64,000 nucleotides of DNA from Myxococcus sp. RHSTA-1-4 (GTDB taxonomy: Bacteria; Myxococcota; Myxococcia; Myxococcales; Myxococcaceae). Positions 19,179-27,549 of the stretch are shown one piece after another. The number at the start of each line of letters is the position of its first letter. Position 1 is the first letter of the stretch. The notes beneath the pieces were generated by a model that was not told the origin of the DNA, made no database searches, and was given only the letters and a program-made list of their open reading frames with translations. Location: positions 1 through 64,000 of the forward strand of contig NZ_JAIQDG010000017.1 in assembly GCF_020037125.1 (NCBI RefSeq). Direction: 5' to 3'. The position numbers were made by a program, and so were the translations under genes.

Positions 19179-20696
19179 ATGAAACCCGCCTTCTTCAGAG
19201 CCCTGTGTGGCGCCCTCGTTCTCCTCTGCGCGCCCGCGTGGGCCCAGAACGTCATCCTCATTGGCACGGTCATCAACGGCGCGGACACAAGGCCCCTCGC
19301 GGACGTGCGCGTCACCGCGACCTCACCCGCGCTGAAGGCGGAGCAGGTGGCGGTGACGGACCCCCAGGGGAACTACCGCATCCCCGGGCTTCCCCCGGGT
19401 GTCTACACGCTCCGCTTCGAGAAGGAGTCCTTCCAGCCCTACACCCGGACGGACTTCCAGCTCAGGCCCGTCCACACCGTTCGCGTGAACGTGAAGCTGC
19501 TCCCCGTGGGGTACGTTCCGGGGCCCATGGTCGCGAGGCCACCGAGCATCGATAGGGGAGAGGCTCCCATGTTCCCCTTCCTGAAAGTTCCCGGCACCCA
19601 GGACATCGTCGTGGAGCGTCCGGTGAACGCCGAGGGCCAGGCGCGCTCCTTCCAGCCTCTGGCCCCGCTTGCGCCGCCGCTGCACGCCGAGGCGGACGGC
19701 ATTGCCCGCTACCTGCCCTCCGCCATGCCCTTCGCCGGGTCGAGCGCAGACCGCATGCTGGCTCCGTCCTGGACGCTGCCGCACATGTCCATCCTCCCGG
19801 ATGGCGCCACCCAGTACTTCTATCGGAGCACGGACAAGTCCCGCGGCCCCCCGGCCAGCAGTTCGGGGAGCGGCGGGGTGAACCCCACCATCGACACGGA
19901 GGAGGACCGCTTCTCCATCTTCTTCGTCTCCGTGGACACGAAGCCGTACGCCGTGGCGCGCGACTACCTGGAGCGCGACGTGCTGCCCGACGAGCGGACC
20001 GTCTGGGCGGAGGCCTTCATCAACGCCTTCGACTACGGCGACGCGGGGGACACTCACGGCCCCTTCGTCATCGACGTGGAGGGCTTCCCCTCTCCCAGCC
20101 GCAAGGGCTACCACGTGGTGCGCATCACCCTGAGGGCGCGCGAGGCGCTCTCGGACGTCAGTGCGCAGGTGGAGTTCGACCGGCAGGCGGTGGCCCGCTA
20201 CCGGCTGGTGGGCTACGAGCGCGCCATGCCCGCCCCGGAGTCCCTCGACGAGGACGAGGAGCCGGATGCGCCGATGCCCGCGGGGGGCGCCGTCACCGCC
20301 ATCTACGAGGTGAAGGTGATTGGCCCCGCCATCGCCTTCGGCACGCTGCGCATCCACTACGAGCAGGGCCCTTCGGGGAGCTGGCGGCGGGTGCAGAAGA
20401 TGCTGCCCTCCAGCCTCCTGCGCTCCTCCTACGCCCGCGCTGAGCCGTCCACGCGGCTGGCGTACGTGACCGCTGCCTTCGCGGAGAAGCTGCGCGGCTC
20501 CTTCTGGACGCGCTCGCTCGATTGGGCGCGGCTTCACTCGCTCTGGGAGGACATCGGGGAGCCGCTGCGGAGCCGCGCGGATGTGGTGACGCTGGGCGCG
20601 CTCATCCGCAAGGCCCAGGCGCTCGACACGCGCAAGGTCCGCGTCACCCCGGGGACCGCCTCGGACTACGACAACGTCCCGGACTCCACGGACTAG
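19179..20696 (+). CDS. Carboxypeptidase-regulatory-like protein with YfbK-type flanking domains but no VWA core
   Basis: The product is 505 residues; the start at 19179 gives a clean signal peptide (MKPAFFRALCGALVLLCAPAWAQ). Residues about 25-110 are a carboxypeptidase-regulatory-like domain (LIGTVINGADTRPLADV, GNYRIPGLPPGVYTLRFEK). From about 245, FSIFFVSVDTKPYAVARDYL through FINAFDYGD matches my recollection of the N-terminal domain of YfbK-type von Willebrand proteins. The chain then passes from YHVVRITLRAREA straight to VSAQVEFDRQAVARYRL, the start of the DUF3520-type C-terminal domain. The VWA domain with its MIDAS motif (DxSxS), normally between them, is absent. A direct metal-dependent ligand-binding role is therefore unlikely. 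Only 7 bases separate it from the histidine kinase gene, so the two probably share a transcript and perhaps a signal. Confidence 0.78.
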   Translation: MKPAFFRALCGALVLLCAPAWAQNVILIGTVINGADTRPLADVRVTATSPALKAEQVAVTDPQGNYRIPGLPPGVYTLRFEKESFQPYTRTDFQLRPVHTVRVNVKLLPVGYVPGPMVARPPSIDRGEAPMFPFLKVPGTQDIVVERPVNAEGQARSFQPLAPLAPPLHAEADGIARYLPSAMPFAGSSADRMLAPSWTLPHMSILPDGATQYFYRSTDKSRGPPASSSGSGGVNPTIDTEEDRFSIFFVSVDTKPYAVARDYLERDVLPDERTVWAEAFINAFDYGDAGDTHGPFVIDVEGFPSPSRKGYHVVRITLRAREALSDVSAQVEFDRQAVARYRLVGYERAMPAPESLDEDEEPDAPMPAGGAVTAIYEVKVIGPAIAFGTLRIHYEQGPSGSWRRVQKMLPSSLLRSSYARAEPSTRLAYVTAAFAEKLRGSFWTRSLDWARLHSLWEDIGEPLRSRADVVTLGALIRKAQALDTRKVRVTPGTASDYDNVPDSTD

Positions 20697-20703
20697 CCGC
20701 CCG

Positions 20704-22527
20704 ATGCTCCGCCGGCTGCTGCCCACGCTCATCGCCCTGGTGCTTGGCCTCGCCGGACTCGGCTGGGGCCTGGGCTACCTCCAGCGCATCTTCGCCGCCG
20801 AGCGCGATGACGCGCAGGCCTCGCTCGACTCACGGCGCGAGGCGCTGGAGCAGTACGCCCGCGCCTCGCTGGCGCAGTCGCTGCGGGACAGGCTGGAGGC
20901 GGCGCGCTCCGCGATGGAGGCCGCGTCGGTGGACCCGCTGGTGCCCGCCACGGGCCTGTACCTGCGCGAGCGTGGCGAGCAGCTCCTGCCGCGCCTGGCG
21001 CAGCACGACACCGGAGAGGACTCGCCCGCGAGGGAGCGCTACGCCCGGCTGCGCGCCGGCACGGAGCGGGCGGACGAGGAAGAGGACCCGTGGGCGGAGC
21101 GGCTCGCGCTGGTGCGGGCGGTGGACGGCGCGCTGGCGCGAGGGGACCGGCGGGCCTCCACGGTCGCGCTGATGGCGCTGCTCCAGCACCGCGCGCAGTA
21201 CGTGCTCGCCTCCACGCGCGACGTACCCGGCCTGCTGGTGGTGCTGGAGTCGCTGGCCGAGCGGGGAGACCCGGTGCCGCAGCTCATGCACGCGCTGGTG
21301 CGCGAGGGGCTCGCGGACGGAAGGGGCGGGCGATTGGAAGGACTCCAGCGCCTGCTGCTCCTGCGGCGCTCGCGCTTCACCCGCGCGGACTTCACCTTCC
21401 TGCGCGAGCGCGTTGCGGCCCTCTCCGCGAGGGTGGGCGCCCCGGTGGAGGACTTCGAGTCGCGCGCCGGCGAGCTGGCCGCCGAGCCGCTGCCCCTGCC
21501 GCGGAAGCTCTCCGGCCCCGTGCTGGTGCGCACCGGGTGGTACCTGGAGCCGCGCGGAGGCAGCCAGGTGCGCGGCGTGGCGGTGGACGCCGCGGTGCTG
21601 CTGGAGTCGCTCACGCGCGAGATGCGGGAGCGCGGGCTGCTGGAGCCGGACGGGCAGGTGCGGCTGCTGGGCAACGCGGAGGTGCTGCCCATGGACGCGC
21701 TGCCCCTGTCGGTGGAGACGCCGGAGTGGGCCCGGGCGCAGGGTGCGCTGGAGCGGCGCTACCGGCTGAAGACGGGCATGGTGGCGCTGTGCGCGGTGCT
21801 GGCGCTGGGCATCGCCGCGCTGGCCTTCGTGGCGCAGCACCGCAAGTACCGCTTCCTGGAGCTGAAGAGCGACTTCGTGGCCACCGTGTCGCACGAGCTG
21901 CGCACGCCGCTGGCCTCCATCCGCCTGCTGGCGGAGACGCTGGAGTGGCGGCTGGCGGAGGGCACGGACGCGCGGGACTACCCGGCGCGCATCGTCCGCG
22001 AGGTGGACGGGCTGGGCTTCCTGGTGGAGAACCTCCTGTCCTTCAACCGCATCGACAAGGGCCGCTGGGTGCCGAAGCTGTCTCCGGTGCGGCTGGACGA
22101 GCTGGTGTCCGGGCTGCGCCGTGATTTGGAGGCCTGGTCCAAGGTGCCGGTGGAGCTGGAGGCGGAGGTGGGCGAGCAGACGTACAGCGCGGACGCGCAG
22201 CTCCTCCGCCTGCTCCTGTCCAACCTGGCGCGCAACGCCTGTGCGTACAACACGCGCACCCCGGTGCGCCTGCGCATCCAGGCGCTCCCGGACGGCCGCG
22301 TGCGCTTCTCCGACAACGGCATCGGCATCCCCCGCGAGCAGTGGGAGACCGCCTTCGAGGAGTTCGTGCGCCTGCCCGGCCAGGGGCGGGATGTTCCCGG
22401 AAGCGGCCTGGGACTGGCACTCTGCCGCCGCATCATGCGCCTGCATGGGGGGAGCCTGCGCGTCGCGGACTCCAGCCCCGAGGGCACCACCTTCGAGCTG
22501 ACCTTTCCTCCCACGGTGACGACATGA
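20704..22527 (+). CDS. Membrane sensor histidine kinase
   Basis: The product is 607 residues. A membrane segment near residues 5-24 and a second near 358-376 (MVALCAVLALGIAALAFV) enclose a periplasmic region of about 330 residues with no recognised domain. Behind it are a HisKA domain with the phospho-acceptor in VSHELRTPLASIRL (His397) and an ATPase domain with N box LLLSNLARNACAYN, G1 DNGIGI and G2 GSGLGLALC. It should autophosphorylate and pass phosphate to the response regulator encoded next, whose ATG overlaps its stop (ATGA). The gene just upstream encodes an exported protein that could be the sensed partner; that link is inference. Confidence 0.94.
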   Translation: MLRRLLPTLIALVLGLAGLGWGLGYLQRIFAAERDDAQASLDSRREALEQYARASLAQSLRDRLEAARSAMEAASVDPLVPATGLYLRERGEQLLPRLAQHDTGEDSPARERYARLRAGTERADEEEDPWAERLALVRAVDGALARGDRRASTVALMALLQHRAQYVLASTRDVPGLLVVLESLAERGDPVPQLMHALVREGLADGRGGRLEGLQRLLLLRRSRFTRADFTFLRERVAALSARVGAPVEDFESRAGELAAEPLPLPRKLSGPVLVRTGWYLEPRGGSQVRGVAVDAAVLLESLTREMRERGLLEPDGQVRLLGNAEVLPMDALPLSVETPEWARAQGALERRYRLKTGMVALCAVLALGIAALAFVAQHRKYRFLELKSDFVATVSHELRTPLASIRLLAETLEWRLAEGTDARDYPARIVREVDGLGFLVENLLSFNRIDKGRWVPKLSPVRLDELVSGLRRDLEAWSKVPVELEAEVGEQTYSADAQLLRLLLSNLARNACAYNTRTPVRLRIQALPDGRVRFSDNGIGIPREQWETAFEEFVRLPGQGRDVPGSGLGLALCRRIMRLHGGSLRVADSSPEGTTFELTFPPTVTT

Positions 22528-23225
22528 CCCAAGGCCTTCCCGCCGTCCTCCTCGTCGAGGACGACACCAACCTGCGGCTCGCCCTGCGCGACAACCTGGA
22601 GAACCAGGGTGGCTACGCGGTGGAGGAAGCCGCGAGCGTCCGCGAGGCGCGCGAGCACCTGGCGAAGCGCGCGTTCCAGCTCATCCTGCTGGACGTGATG
22701 CTGCCGGACGGCGACGGCTACTCGCTGTGCCGCGCGCTGCGGGAGGAGGGCGTGACGACGCCGGTGCTGATGCTCACCGCGCGCACGCTGGAGGACGACG
22801 TGGTGCGAGGCTTCGAGGCGGGCGCGCAGGACTACCTGGGCAAGCCGTACCGCCTGCGCGAATTGCTGGCGCGGGTGGGCGCGCTGGTGCGGCGCTCCGG
22901 GAATGTGCCCGCGAAGCAGGTGCGCTTCGCCGGCTACAAGCTGGACCTGGACCGGCGCAGGGTGGAGACGCCCGACGGGGCCATGGTGGAGCTGACGCGC
23001 ACCGAGTTCGACCTGCTGGCCTTCCTGGTGCGCGAGCGCGAGCGCGTGCTGCGCCGGGACGACATCCTGGACGCGGTGTGGGGCAGGGATGTCGTCGTGG
23101 ACCCGCACACGGTGGACAACTTCGTCTCCAGCCTGAAGAAGAAGCTCGGCTGGAACAGTGCGTCACGCTTCGCCATACAGACGGTGCGCGGCGTGGGCTA
23201 CCGGATGGAAATCGAGGCCCCCTGA
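22524..23225 (+). CDS. OmpR/PhoB-type response regulator
   Basis: The product is 233 residues. The receiver domain (1-120) has acidic residues in VEDD (12-14), the phospho-acceptor Asp57 in LLDVMLPDGDG, Thr85 in LTAR and Lys107 in LGKPY. The C-terminal winged-helix DNA-binding domain (about 135-230) has LTRTEFDLLAFLV, DAVWG, HTVDNFVSSLKKKLG and the closing IQTVRGVGYR. The ATG at 22524 overlaps the kinase stop, so the two form a two-component pair. Targets are unknown; autoregulation of this operon would be usual. Confidence 0.95.
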   Translation: MTQGLPAVLLVEDDTNLRLALRDNLENQGGYAVEEAASVREAREHLAKRAFQLILLDVMLPDGDGYSLCRALREEGVTTPVLMLTARTLEDDVVRGFEAGAQDYLGKPYRLRELLARVGALVRRSGNVPAKQVRFAGYKLDLDRRRVETPDGAMVELTRTEFDLLAFLVRERERVLRRDDILDAVWGRDVVVDPHTVDNFVSSLKKKLGWNSASRFAIQTVRGVGYRMEIEAP

Positions 23226-23319
23226 AAACCCCTGTCCCTTCGCGAGCTTCCACTCGGCACTACCCGGGAGGGAGGGGGACTTGAGCGAGCCGTGGGGGTG
23301 CCTGTTATTCAGGGGGCCC

Positions 23320-24582
23320 ATGTCGGACACCCTTCGCTACGCCCCTGAAGCCCTGGACGCCACGGTCCTCTCCCAGAACCCCCGGAGCGGGCCCGCGTCC
23401 GTGCCCGCCGCCACCACGCGCCGCAACACGGTGCTGCCGCGGGTGGAGTGGCACGGCGAGCGGGTGGACCTCCTCCCGTCCCAGCGCGAGCGCTTCGAGG
23501 AGATGCGTCCCCTGGGACAGGGCGGCATGGGCGAGGTGGTGCTGCTGAAGGACAACGACATCGAGCGCCTCGTCGCGCTCAAGCGGCTGCCGGAAAACGC
23601 CGACCTGGACCGGGTGCTGCGCTTCGTGGAGGAGATTCGCACCGTCGGGCAGCTGGACCACCCGAACATCGTCCCCGTGCACGACGTGGGCGTGGACGAG
23701 CGCGGCCGGTACTTCTTCGTGATGAAGCACCTGCAAGGCGAGACGCTGGAGTCCCTCATCTCCAAGCTGCGGCAGGGGGACCGTGACACCCACGAGCGCT
23801 TCAACTTCCGGGCGCGGGTGCAAATCTGCCTCGGGGTGCTCAACGCCGTCGCGTACGCGCACCGCAAGGGCTTCATCCACCGTGACCTGAAGCCCGCCAA
23901 CATCATGGTGGGGCCCTTCGGCGAGGTGACGGTGATGGACTGGGGCCTGGCCCGGCAGGTGCGGACCCCGGTGCAGCAGACTCCGGACAGCCAGGGCGTC
24001 GCGATGCGGATGCGGCCCGTGGTGGAGGACGTGCCGAGGGTGGGCCTGCGTGACGCGGCCTCGCTGCGCACGCAGGTGGGGTCCGTCATCGGCACGCCCA
24101 TGTACATGTCCCCGGAGCAGGCGCGCGGGGAGCAGGACAAGCTGGACGCGCGCAGCGACGTGTACAGCCTCTCCGTGGTGTTCCACGAGCTGCTCTTCCT
24201 CCATCACTACCTGGAGGGACGCGAGTCGCTCGAGCGGATTCTCGAGGGCGTGGAGAAGGTGACGCCCTCGGTGGAGGCGCTCCGCTCGAGCCCGCATCAG
24301 TCGCCCGTGCCCGCGGAGCTGTCGTGGTTCGTCGCGAAGGGCATGCGCAAGGACCCGGCGCGGCGCTACCCGTCGGTGGAGGAGATGACGGCGCAGCTCC
24401 AGCTCCTGCAGGAGGGCCGCATCTCCGTGCAGTGCCAGCGCACGCTGCTCAAGCGCGGCCTGCACGAGGTGCTGCGCTTCGTGGACCGGCACCCGGTGGC
24501 CGTCATCGTCGGGAGCACGCTGGGCACGGCCCTGGTGGTGGGCTCGGTGGCCTACACGCTCATGTCCCTGCTGGGCGGCTGA
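23320..24582 (+). CDS. Ser/Thr protein kinase with C-terminal membrane anchor
   Basis: The product is 420 residues; the ATG at 23320 is the first in frame after the intergenic gap of about 94 bases. The kinase domain covers about 58-355: GQGGMGEV at 66-73, Lys88, HRDLKPAN at 177-184, then DWG (197-199) in place of DFG, a replacement common in Pkn2-type bacterial kinases, and SPEQARGE. An insertion of about 40 residues lies between DWGLARQ and GTPMYMSPEQ and may lengthen the activation loop. A single membrane helix close to the C-terminus (about 395-415, VIVGSTLGTALVVGSVAYTL) leaves almost nothing outside, so it has no extracellular sensor. It follows a two-component pair on the same strand; cross-talk is possible but not shown. 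Confidence 0.93.
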   Translation: MSDTLRYAPEALDATVLSQNPRSGPASVPAATTRRNTVLPRVEWHGERVDLLPSQRERFEEMRPLGQGGMGEVVLLKDNDIERLVALKRLPENADLDRVLRFVEEIRTVGQLDHPNIVPVHDVGVDERGRYFFVMKHLQGETLESLISKLRQGDRDTHERFNFRARVQICLGVLNAVAYAHRKGFIHRDLKPANIMVGPFGEVTVMDWGLARQVRTPVQQTPDSQGVAMRMRPVVEDVPRVGLRDAASLRTQVGSVIGTPMYMSPEQARGEQDKLDARSDVYSLSVVFHELLFLHHYLEGRESLERILEGVEKVTPSVEALRSSPHQSPVPAELSWFVAKGMRKDPARRYPSVEEMTAQLQLLQEGRISVQCQRTLLKRGLHEVLRFVDRHPVAVIVGSTLGTALVVGSVAYTLMSLLGG

Positions 24583-24594
24583 GCCCCGCGCTCT

Positions 24595-26064
24595 TCACTG
24601 CGCGGGCGTGTCCGCGTGCCAGCGCTCCATGTGCCTCGCGTGGGTGGGCAGGTACGCGCCGGGCTGGAAGTGCGTGTCGTAGAAGTCCGGGTCCAGGTGC
24701 TGGGCCTGGAGGTAGGTGAGGCAGAAGACGCTCGGGACGGTGCCGGGGAACTTGCCGAACCTGTGGAAGATGTACTGCGCCTGGGTGGCCACGCACTCGC
24801 GGAACTCCGGGTCGTGCACCTTCGCGGCGCCGCGCACGCGGGGGCTCTCCTTCCAGGCACCGGGCGTGCCGGCGTGGAAGGGGCCTCCCTTGCCGAACTT
24901 GCGCTCGCACAGCGCGTCCACCGCCGCGCGCATGTTCGGGTAGTGAGGTGGGCAGAAGGCCTCGAAGACGCCGGGAAGGCCGGTGGGGTTGGGCAGCGCC
25001 CAGCGCGGGTGGGTGTCGTAGCGGAAGCGCAGGCCCGGAGCGCGCGGGTCCCCGGTGGCGCCGAGGATGGTGTGCCGGTCGATACCGTCGTACATCCACC
25101 CGCCCAGTCCCATGGCCTGCAGCATCAGCACGCCCGCGTAGCAGCTACAGGCCAGCTCGGCCGTGGCCTCGGTGAGCGCGTACTGCTCGACGAAGGAGAG
25201 CGGCAGGGGCGCGTCCTCGTTGACCAGGTGGCGGAAGCGCTTCATGCCGGGCACGGGCTCGTCGTTCAGGTCGTTGGTGATGCAGTAGCCGTTCTGCGTG
25301 AGGAAGCAGAGGATGGCGAGCAGGTGCTGCGCCAGGTCCGCCACGGGGATGACGAGCGTGGAGCCGGGGAGGTTGGCGCACCACGTGTTGTGGCCCTCCA
25401 CGAAGGGCTCCTCGCGGGGGAACTGGAGGCGGGCCGAGTCGAGCTTGCGGATGCGGCCGCGGTGGGCCTCCAGCAGCGCCTCCAGGTCGAAGGAGCCGTC
25501 CGCGTCCTTCTCCGCGAGGGCGGGCGCGTCCCGGGTGGCGAAGAGGTAGACGCCGTTGTCGTCGGTGAAGAACAGCTCGCTGGTGTGGAAGCCCGCGGCG
25601 GACGGAAAGGTGCGCCCGCCCGCCGCGCCCGCGTAGTTGGGAAAGTGGGGCGCGTAGTGCGCGTTGCGGTTGATGGCGTAGTGCCAGCCCGTGTTCCCAC
25701 CGGCGGCCAGCAGGACGAGCATCTGCTCCAGCTCGTCCAGGGGCATCGGCTGATGCCTCGAGGTGTACGCCAGCGGACCGTCGGGAATGGACGCGCCCAG
25801 GGTGAAGCGGCGCGCGCGGCGTCCGAGCAGGGCCTGGAGCAGCGGGAAGGAGAGGACGTCCTGGAACCCCGCGGGCATGGGCGTGCGGGTGGAGCCGGGC
25901 GCACCGGTGGGCACCTCGGGGCGTCCGGAAGAAGTCCGTCCGGGCGCGGGTGTGGAGCGCGCCGTGTGGCGAGCCTGCTCGCGAGCGCGCCCGCGCCGGC
26001 CAGGCGAGCGGCGGAGCGCCCGGGAAGCGCCCTGCCGCAATCGTTGGAAGAGCTTCAGCGCCAT
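24595..26064 (-). CDS. Nitroreductase-like protein of unknown function
   Basis: The product is 489 residues from the ATG at 26064 (MALKLFQRLRQG); the open frame continues upstream but codon use there is not coding-like. Residues 1-65 are basic and low-complexity. From about 70, RRARRFTLGASIPDGPL, LLAAGGNTGWHYAINRNAHY and GRTFPSAAGFHTSELFF recall the R-x-S/T...P-S-A-G...E pattern of nitroreductase/SagB-type flavoproteins. The resemblance is weak and from memory. The C-terminal half (CSCYAGVLMLQAMGLGGWMYDG, then HPRWALPNPTGLPGVFEA) is well ordered and has no signal peptide. If the assignment is right it would bind FMN and perform a redox step on an unknown substrate. It is divergent from the PilT-like gene across about 150 bp. 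Confidence 0.6.
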   Translation of the reverse strand: MALKLFQRLRQGASRALRRSPGRRGRAREQARHTARSTPAPGRTSSGRPEVPTGAPGSTRTPMPAGFQDVLSFPLLQALLGRRARRFTLGASIPDGPLAYTSRHQPMPLDELEQMLVLLAAGGNTGWHYAINRNAHYAPHFPNYAGAAGGRTFPSAAGFHTSELFFTDDNGVYLFATRDAPALAEKDADGSFDLEALLEAHRGRIRKLDSARLQFPREEPFVEGHNTWCANLPGSTLVIPVADLAQHLLAILCFLTQNGYCITNDLNDEPVPGMKRFRHLVNEDAPLPLSFVEQYALTEATAELACSCYAGVLMLQAMGLGGWMYDGIDRHTILGATGDPRAPGLRFRYDTHPRWALPNPTGLPGVFEAFCPPHYPNMRAAVDALCERKFGKGGPFHAGTPGAWKESPRVRGAAKVHDPEFRECVATQAQYIFHRFGKFPGTVPSVFCLTYLQAQHLDPDFYDTHFQPGAYLPTHARHMERWHADTPAQ

Positions 26065-26212
26065 GGGGACAATCTGTCGCACCGGTCCGCGCCGCGACGA
26101 CAATCCGGCACGGGAACGCTCCCCTCCCAGGCACCACCTCCCGCGCGGTACCCGTGACGTCTGCTCCGGCACGTACGTTGCTTCGCAGCCAGCGGGTCGG
26201 AAAGGAGCGAGC

Positions 26213-27463
26213 ATGGAACTGGGAGCCATCATCCGCCGGGCCCGGGAGCAGGGGGCCAGCGACATCCACCTGGAGGGCGGCATGCCCATGGCCCTGCGGG
26301 TGCGAGGGAGCCTGCGGCTGGCCGGCGAGCCGCTGTCACCCGCGGCGCTGACCGCGCTGGCGCGCGACGTGGTGGGCGAGGACGACTGGCCCGGGTTCCT
26401 GGAGCGCTGCTCGCATGACGTGGCGCGCACGCTGGACGGGCAGCGCATCCGCATCAACGTGTTGCGGAGCGCGCGGGGCGTGGGCTTCGCGATTCGCCTC
26501 CTGGCCACCGCGCAGGCCACGCTGAAGCGGCTGAACCTGCACCCCGACCTGCGAAGGCTCGTCGAGCCCACGCATGGGCTCGTCCTCGTCAGCGGCCCCA
26601 CGGGCTCGGGGAAGACTTCGACGCTGGCGGCGCTGCTCCAGGAGCTGAACATCTCGGAGGCGCGGCACATCATCACGGTGGAGAGCCCCATCGAGTACGC
26701 GCTGGTGCCCCGGCAGTCCTTCATCCGCCAGCGCGAGGTGGGGCGGGACACGCCGTCCTTCGAGCAGGCGCTCATCGACGCGATGCGGGAGGACCCGGAC
26801 GTGCTGATGGTGGGCGAGATGCGCGAGCCGTCGGTGATGCGGCTGACGATGAACGCGGCGGAGACGGGACACCTGGTGCTCGCCACGGTGCACTCGGCCA
26901 GCGCGGGGGAGGCGCTGGCCCGGGTGGTGTCGGCCTTCCCGCCGGAGATGCAGCCGGCGGTGTGCGCGCAGCTCGCGGACTGCCTCGTGGGTGTGGTGTG
27001 CCAGCGGCTTCGCTACCGGCCGGAGGTGGGCCTGCGCGTGCCCGAGTGCGAGGTGCTCATGGGCAGCACGCCCGTGAAGAGCATCGTGAGGCAGGGGCAC
27101 TTCTACAAGATTCCGTCGGCCATCGAGACGGGCGCCGCGGACGGCTGCTGGTCCTTCCCGCGCTACGCGGAGTGGCTGAACCGGAAGACGGACTGGACGC
27201 AGCCCTCGACGCCGCCCGAGGAAGCCCCGGCCGCGCCCTTCCCGGAGGCCGCTCCCGAGCCGCGCGTCGTGCCCGCCGCCCGGCCCCGGCCCGTCCCCGT
27301 CACGCGGCTGCCGCCCGCGCCGGCGAAGTCCCGGCGGGGCCCGGCGCCCGCGAAGCCCGGTGGGAAGCAGCCCGCGGAGGAGGGCGTCTTCGTCATCCAG
27401 GGAGAGCAGGACGACCTGGTGTCCATCATCCGCGAGCTGGAGGAGGGCGGCCCCTCGGAGTGA
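26213..27463 (+). CDS. PilT-like type IV pilus retraction ATPase
   Basis: The product is 416 residues. The start is fixed by AAAGGAGCGAGC directly before the ATG. The secretion-ATPase fold is complete: N-terminal SDIHLEGGMPMALRVRG, Walker A GPTGSGKT (128-135), Asp-box ESPIEY, Walker B DPDVLMVGEMRE and His-box TGHLVLATVHSAS. Hexamers of this family drive pilus retraction at the cytoplasmic base. The family AIRNLIRE motif is replaced by VKSIVRQGHFYKIPSAIET, and a Pro/Ala/Arg-rich tail of about 90 residues follows, ending in a short acidic segment (QDDLVSIIRELEEGG). This marks it as a divergent PilT/PilU-like paralogue. No pilus genes adjoin it. Confidence 0.9.
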   Translation: MELGAIIRRAREQGASDIHLEGGMPMALRVRGSLRLAGEPLSPAALTALARDVVGEDDWPGFLERCSHDVARTLDGQRIRINVLRSARGVGFAIRLLATAQATLKRLNLHPDLRRLVEPTHGLVLVSGPTGSGKTSTLAALLQELNISEARHIITVESPIEYALVPRQSFIRQREVGRDTPSFEQALIDAMREDPDVLMVGEMREPSVMRLTMNAAETGHLVLATVHSASAGEALARVVSAFPPEMQPAVCAQLADCLVGVVCQRLRYRPEVGLRVPECEVLMGSTPVKSIVRQGHFYKIPSAIETGAADGCWSFPRYAEWLNRKTDWTQPSTPPEEAPAAPFPEAAPEPRVVPAARPRPVPVTRLPPAPAKSRRGPAPAKPGGKQPAEEGVFVIQGEQDDLVSIIRELEEGGPSE

Positions 27464-27549
27464 GGCGCGCCACGTGCCACCTGAACGAGAAGGCTTCCGC
27501 TCGGGCCGGTGCTGGTCGATTCTTGGGGGCAGCCCACCGGAGCCACTGG

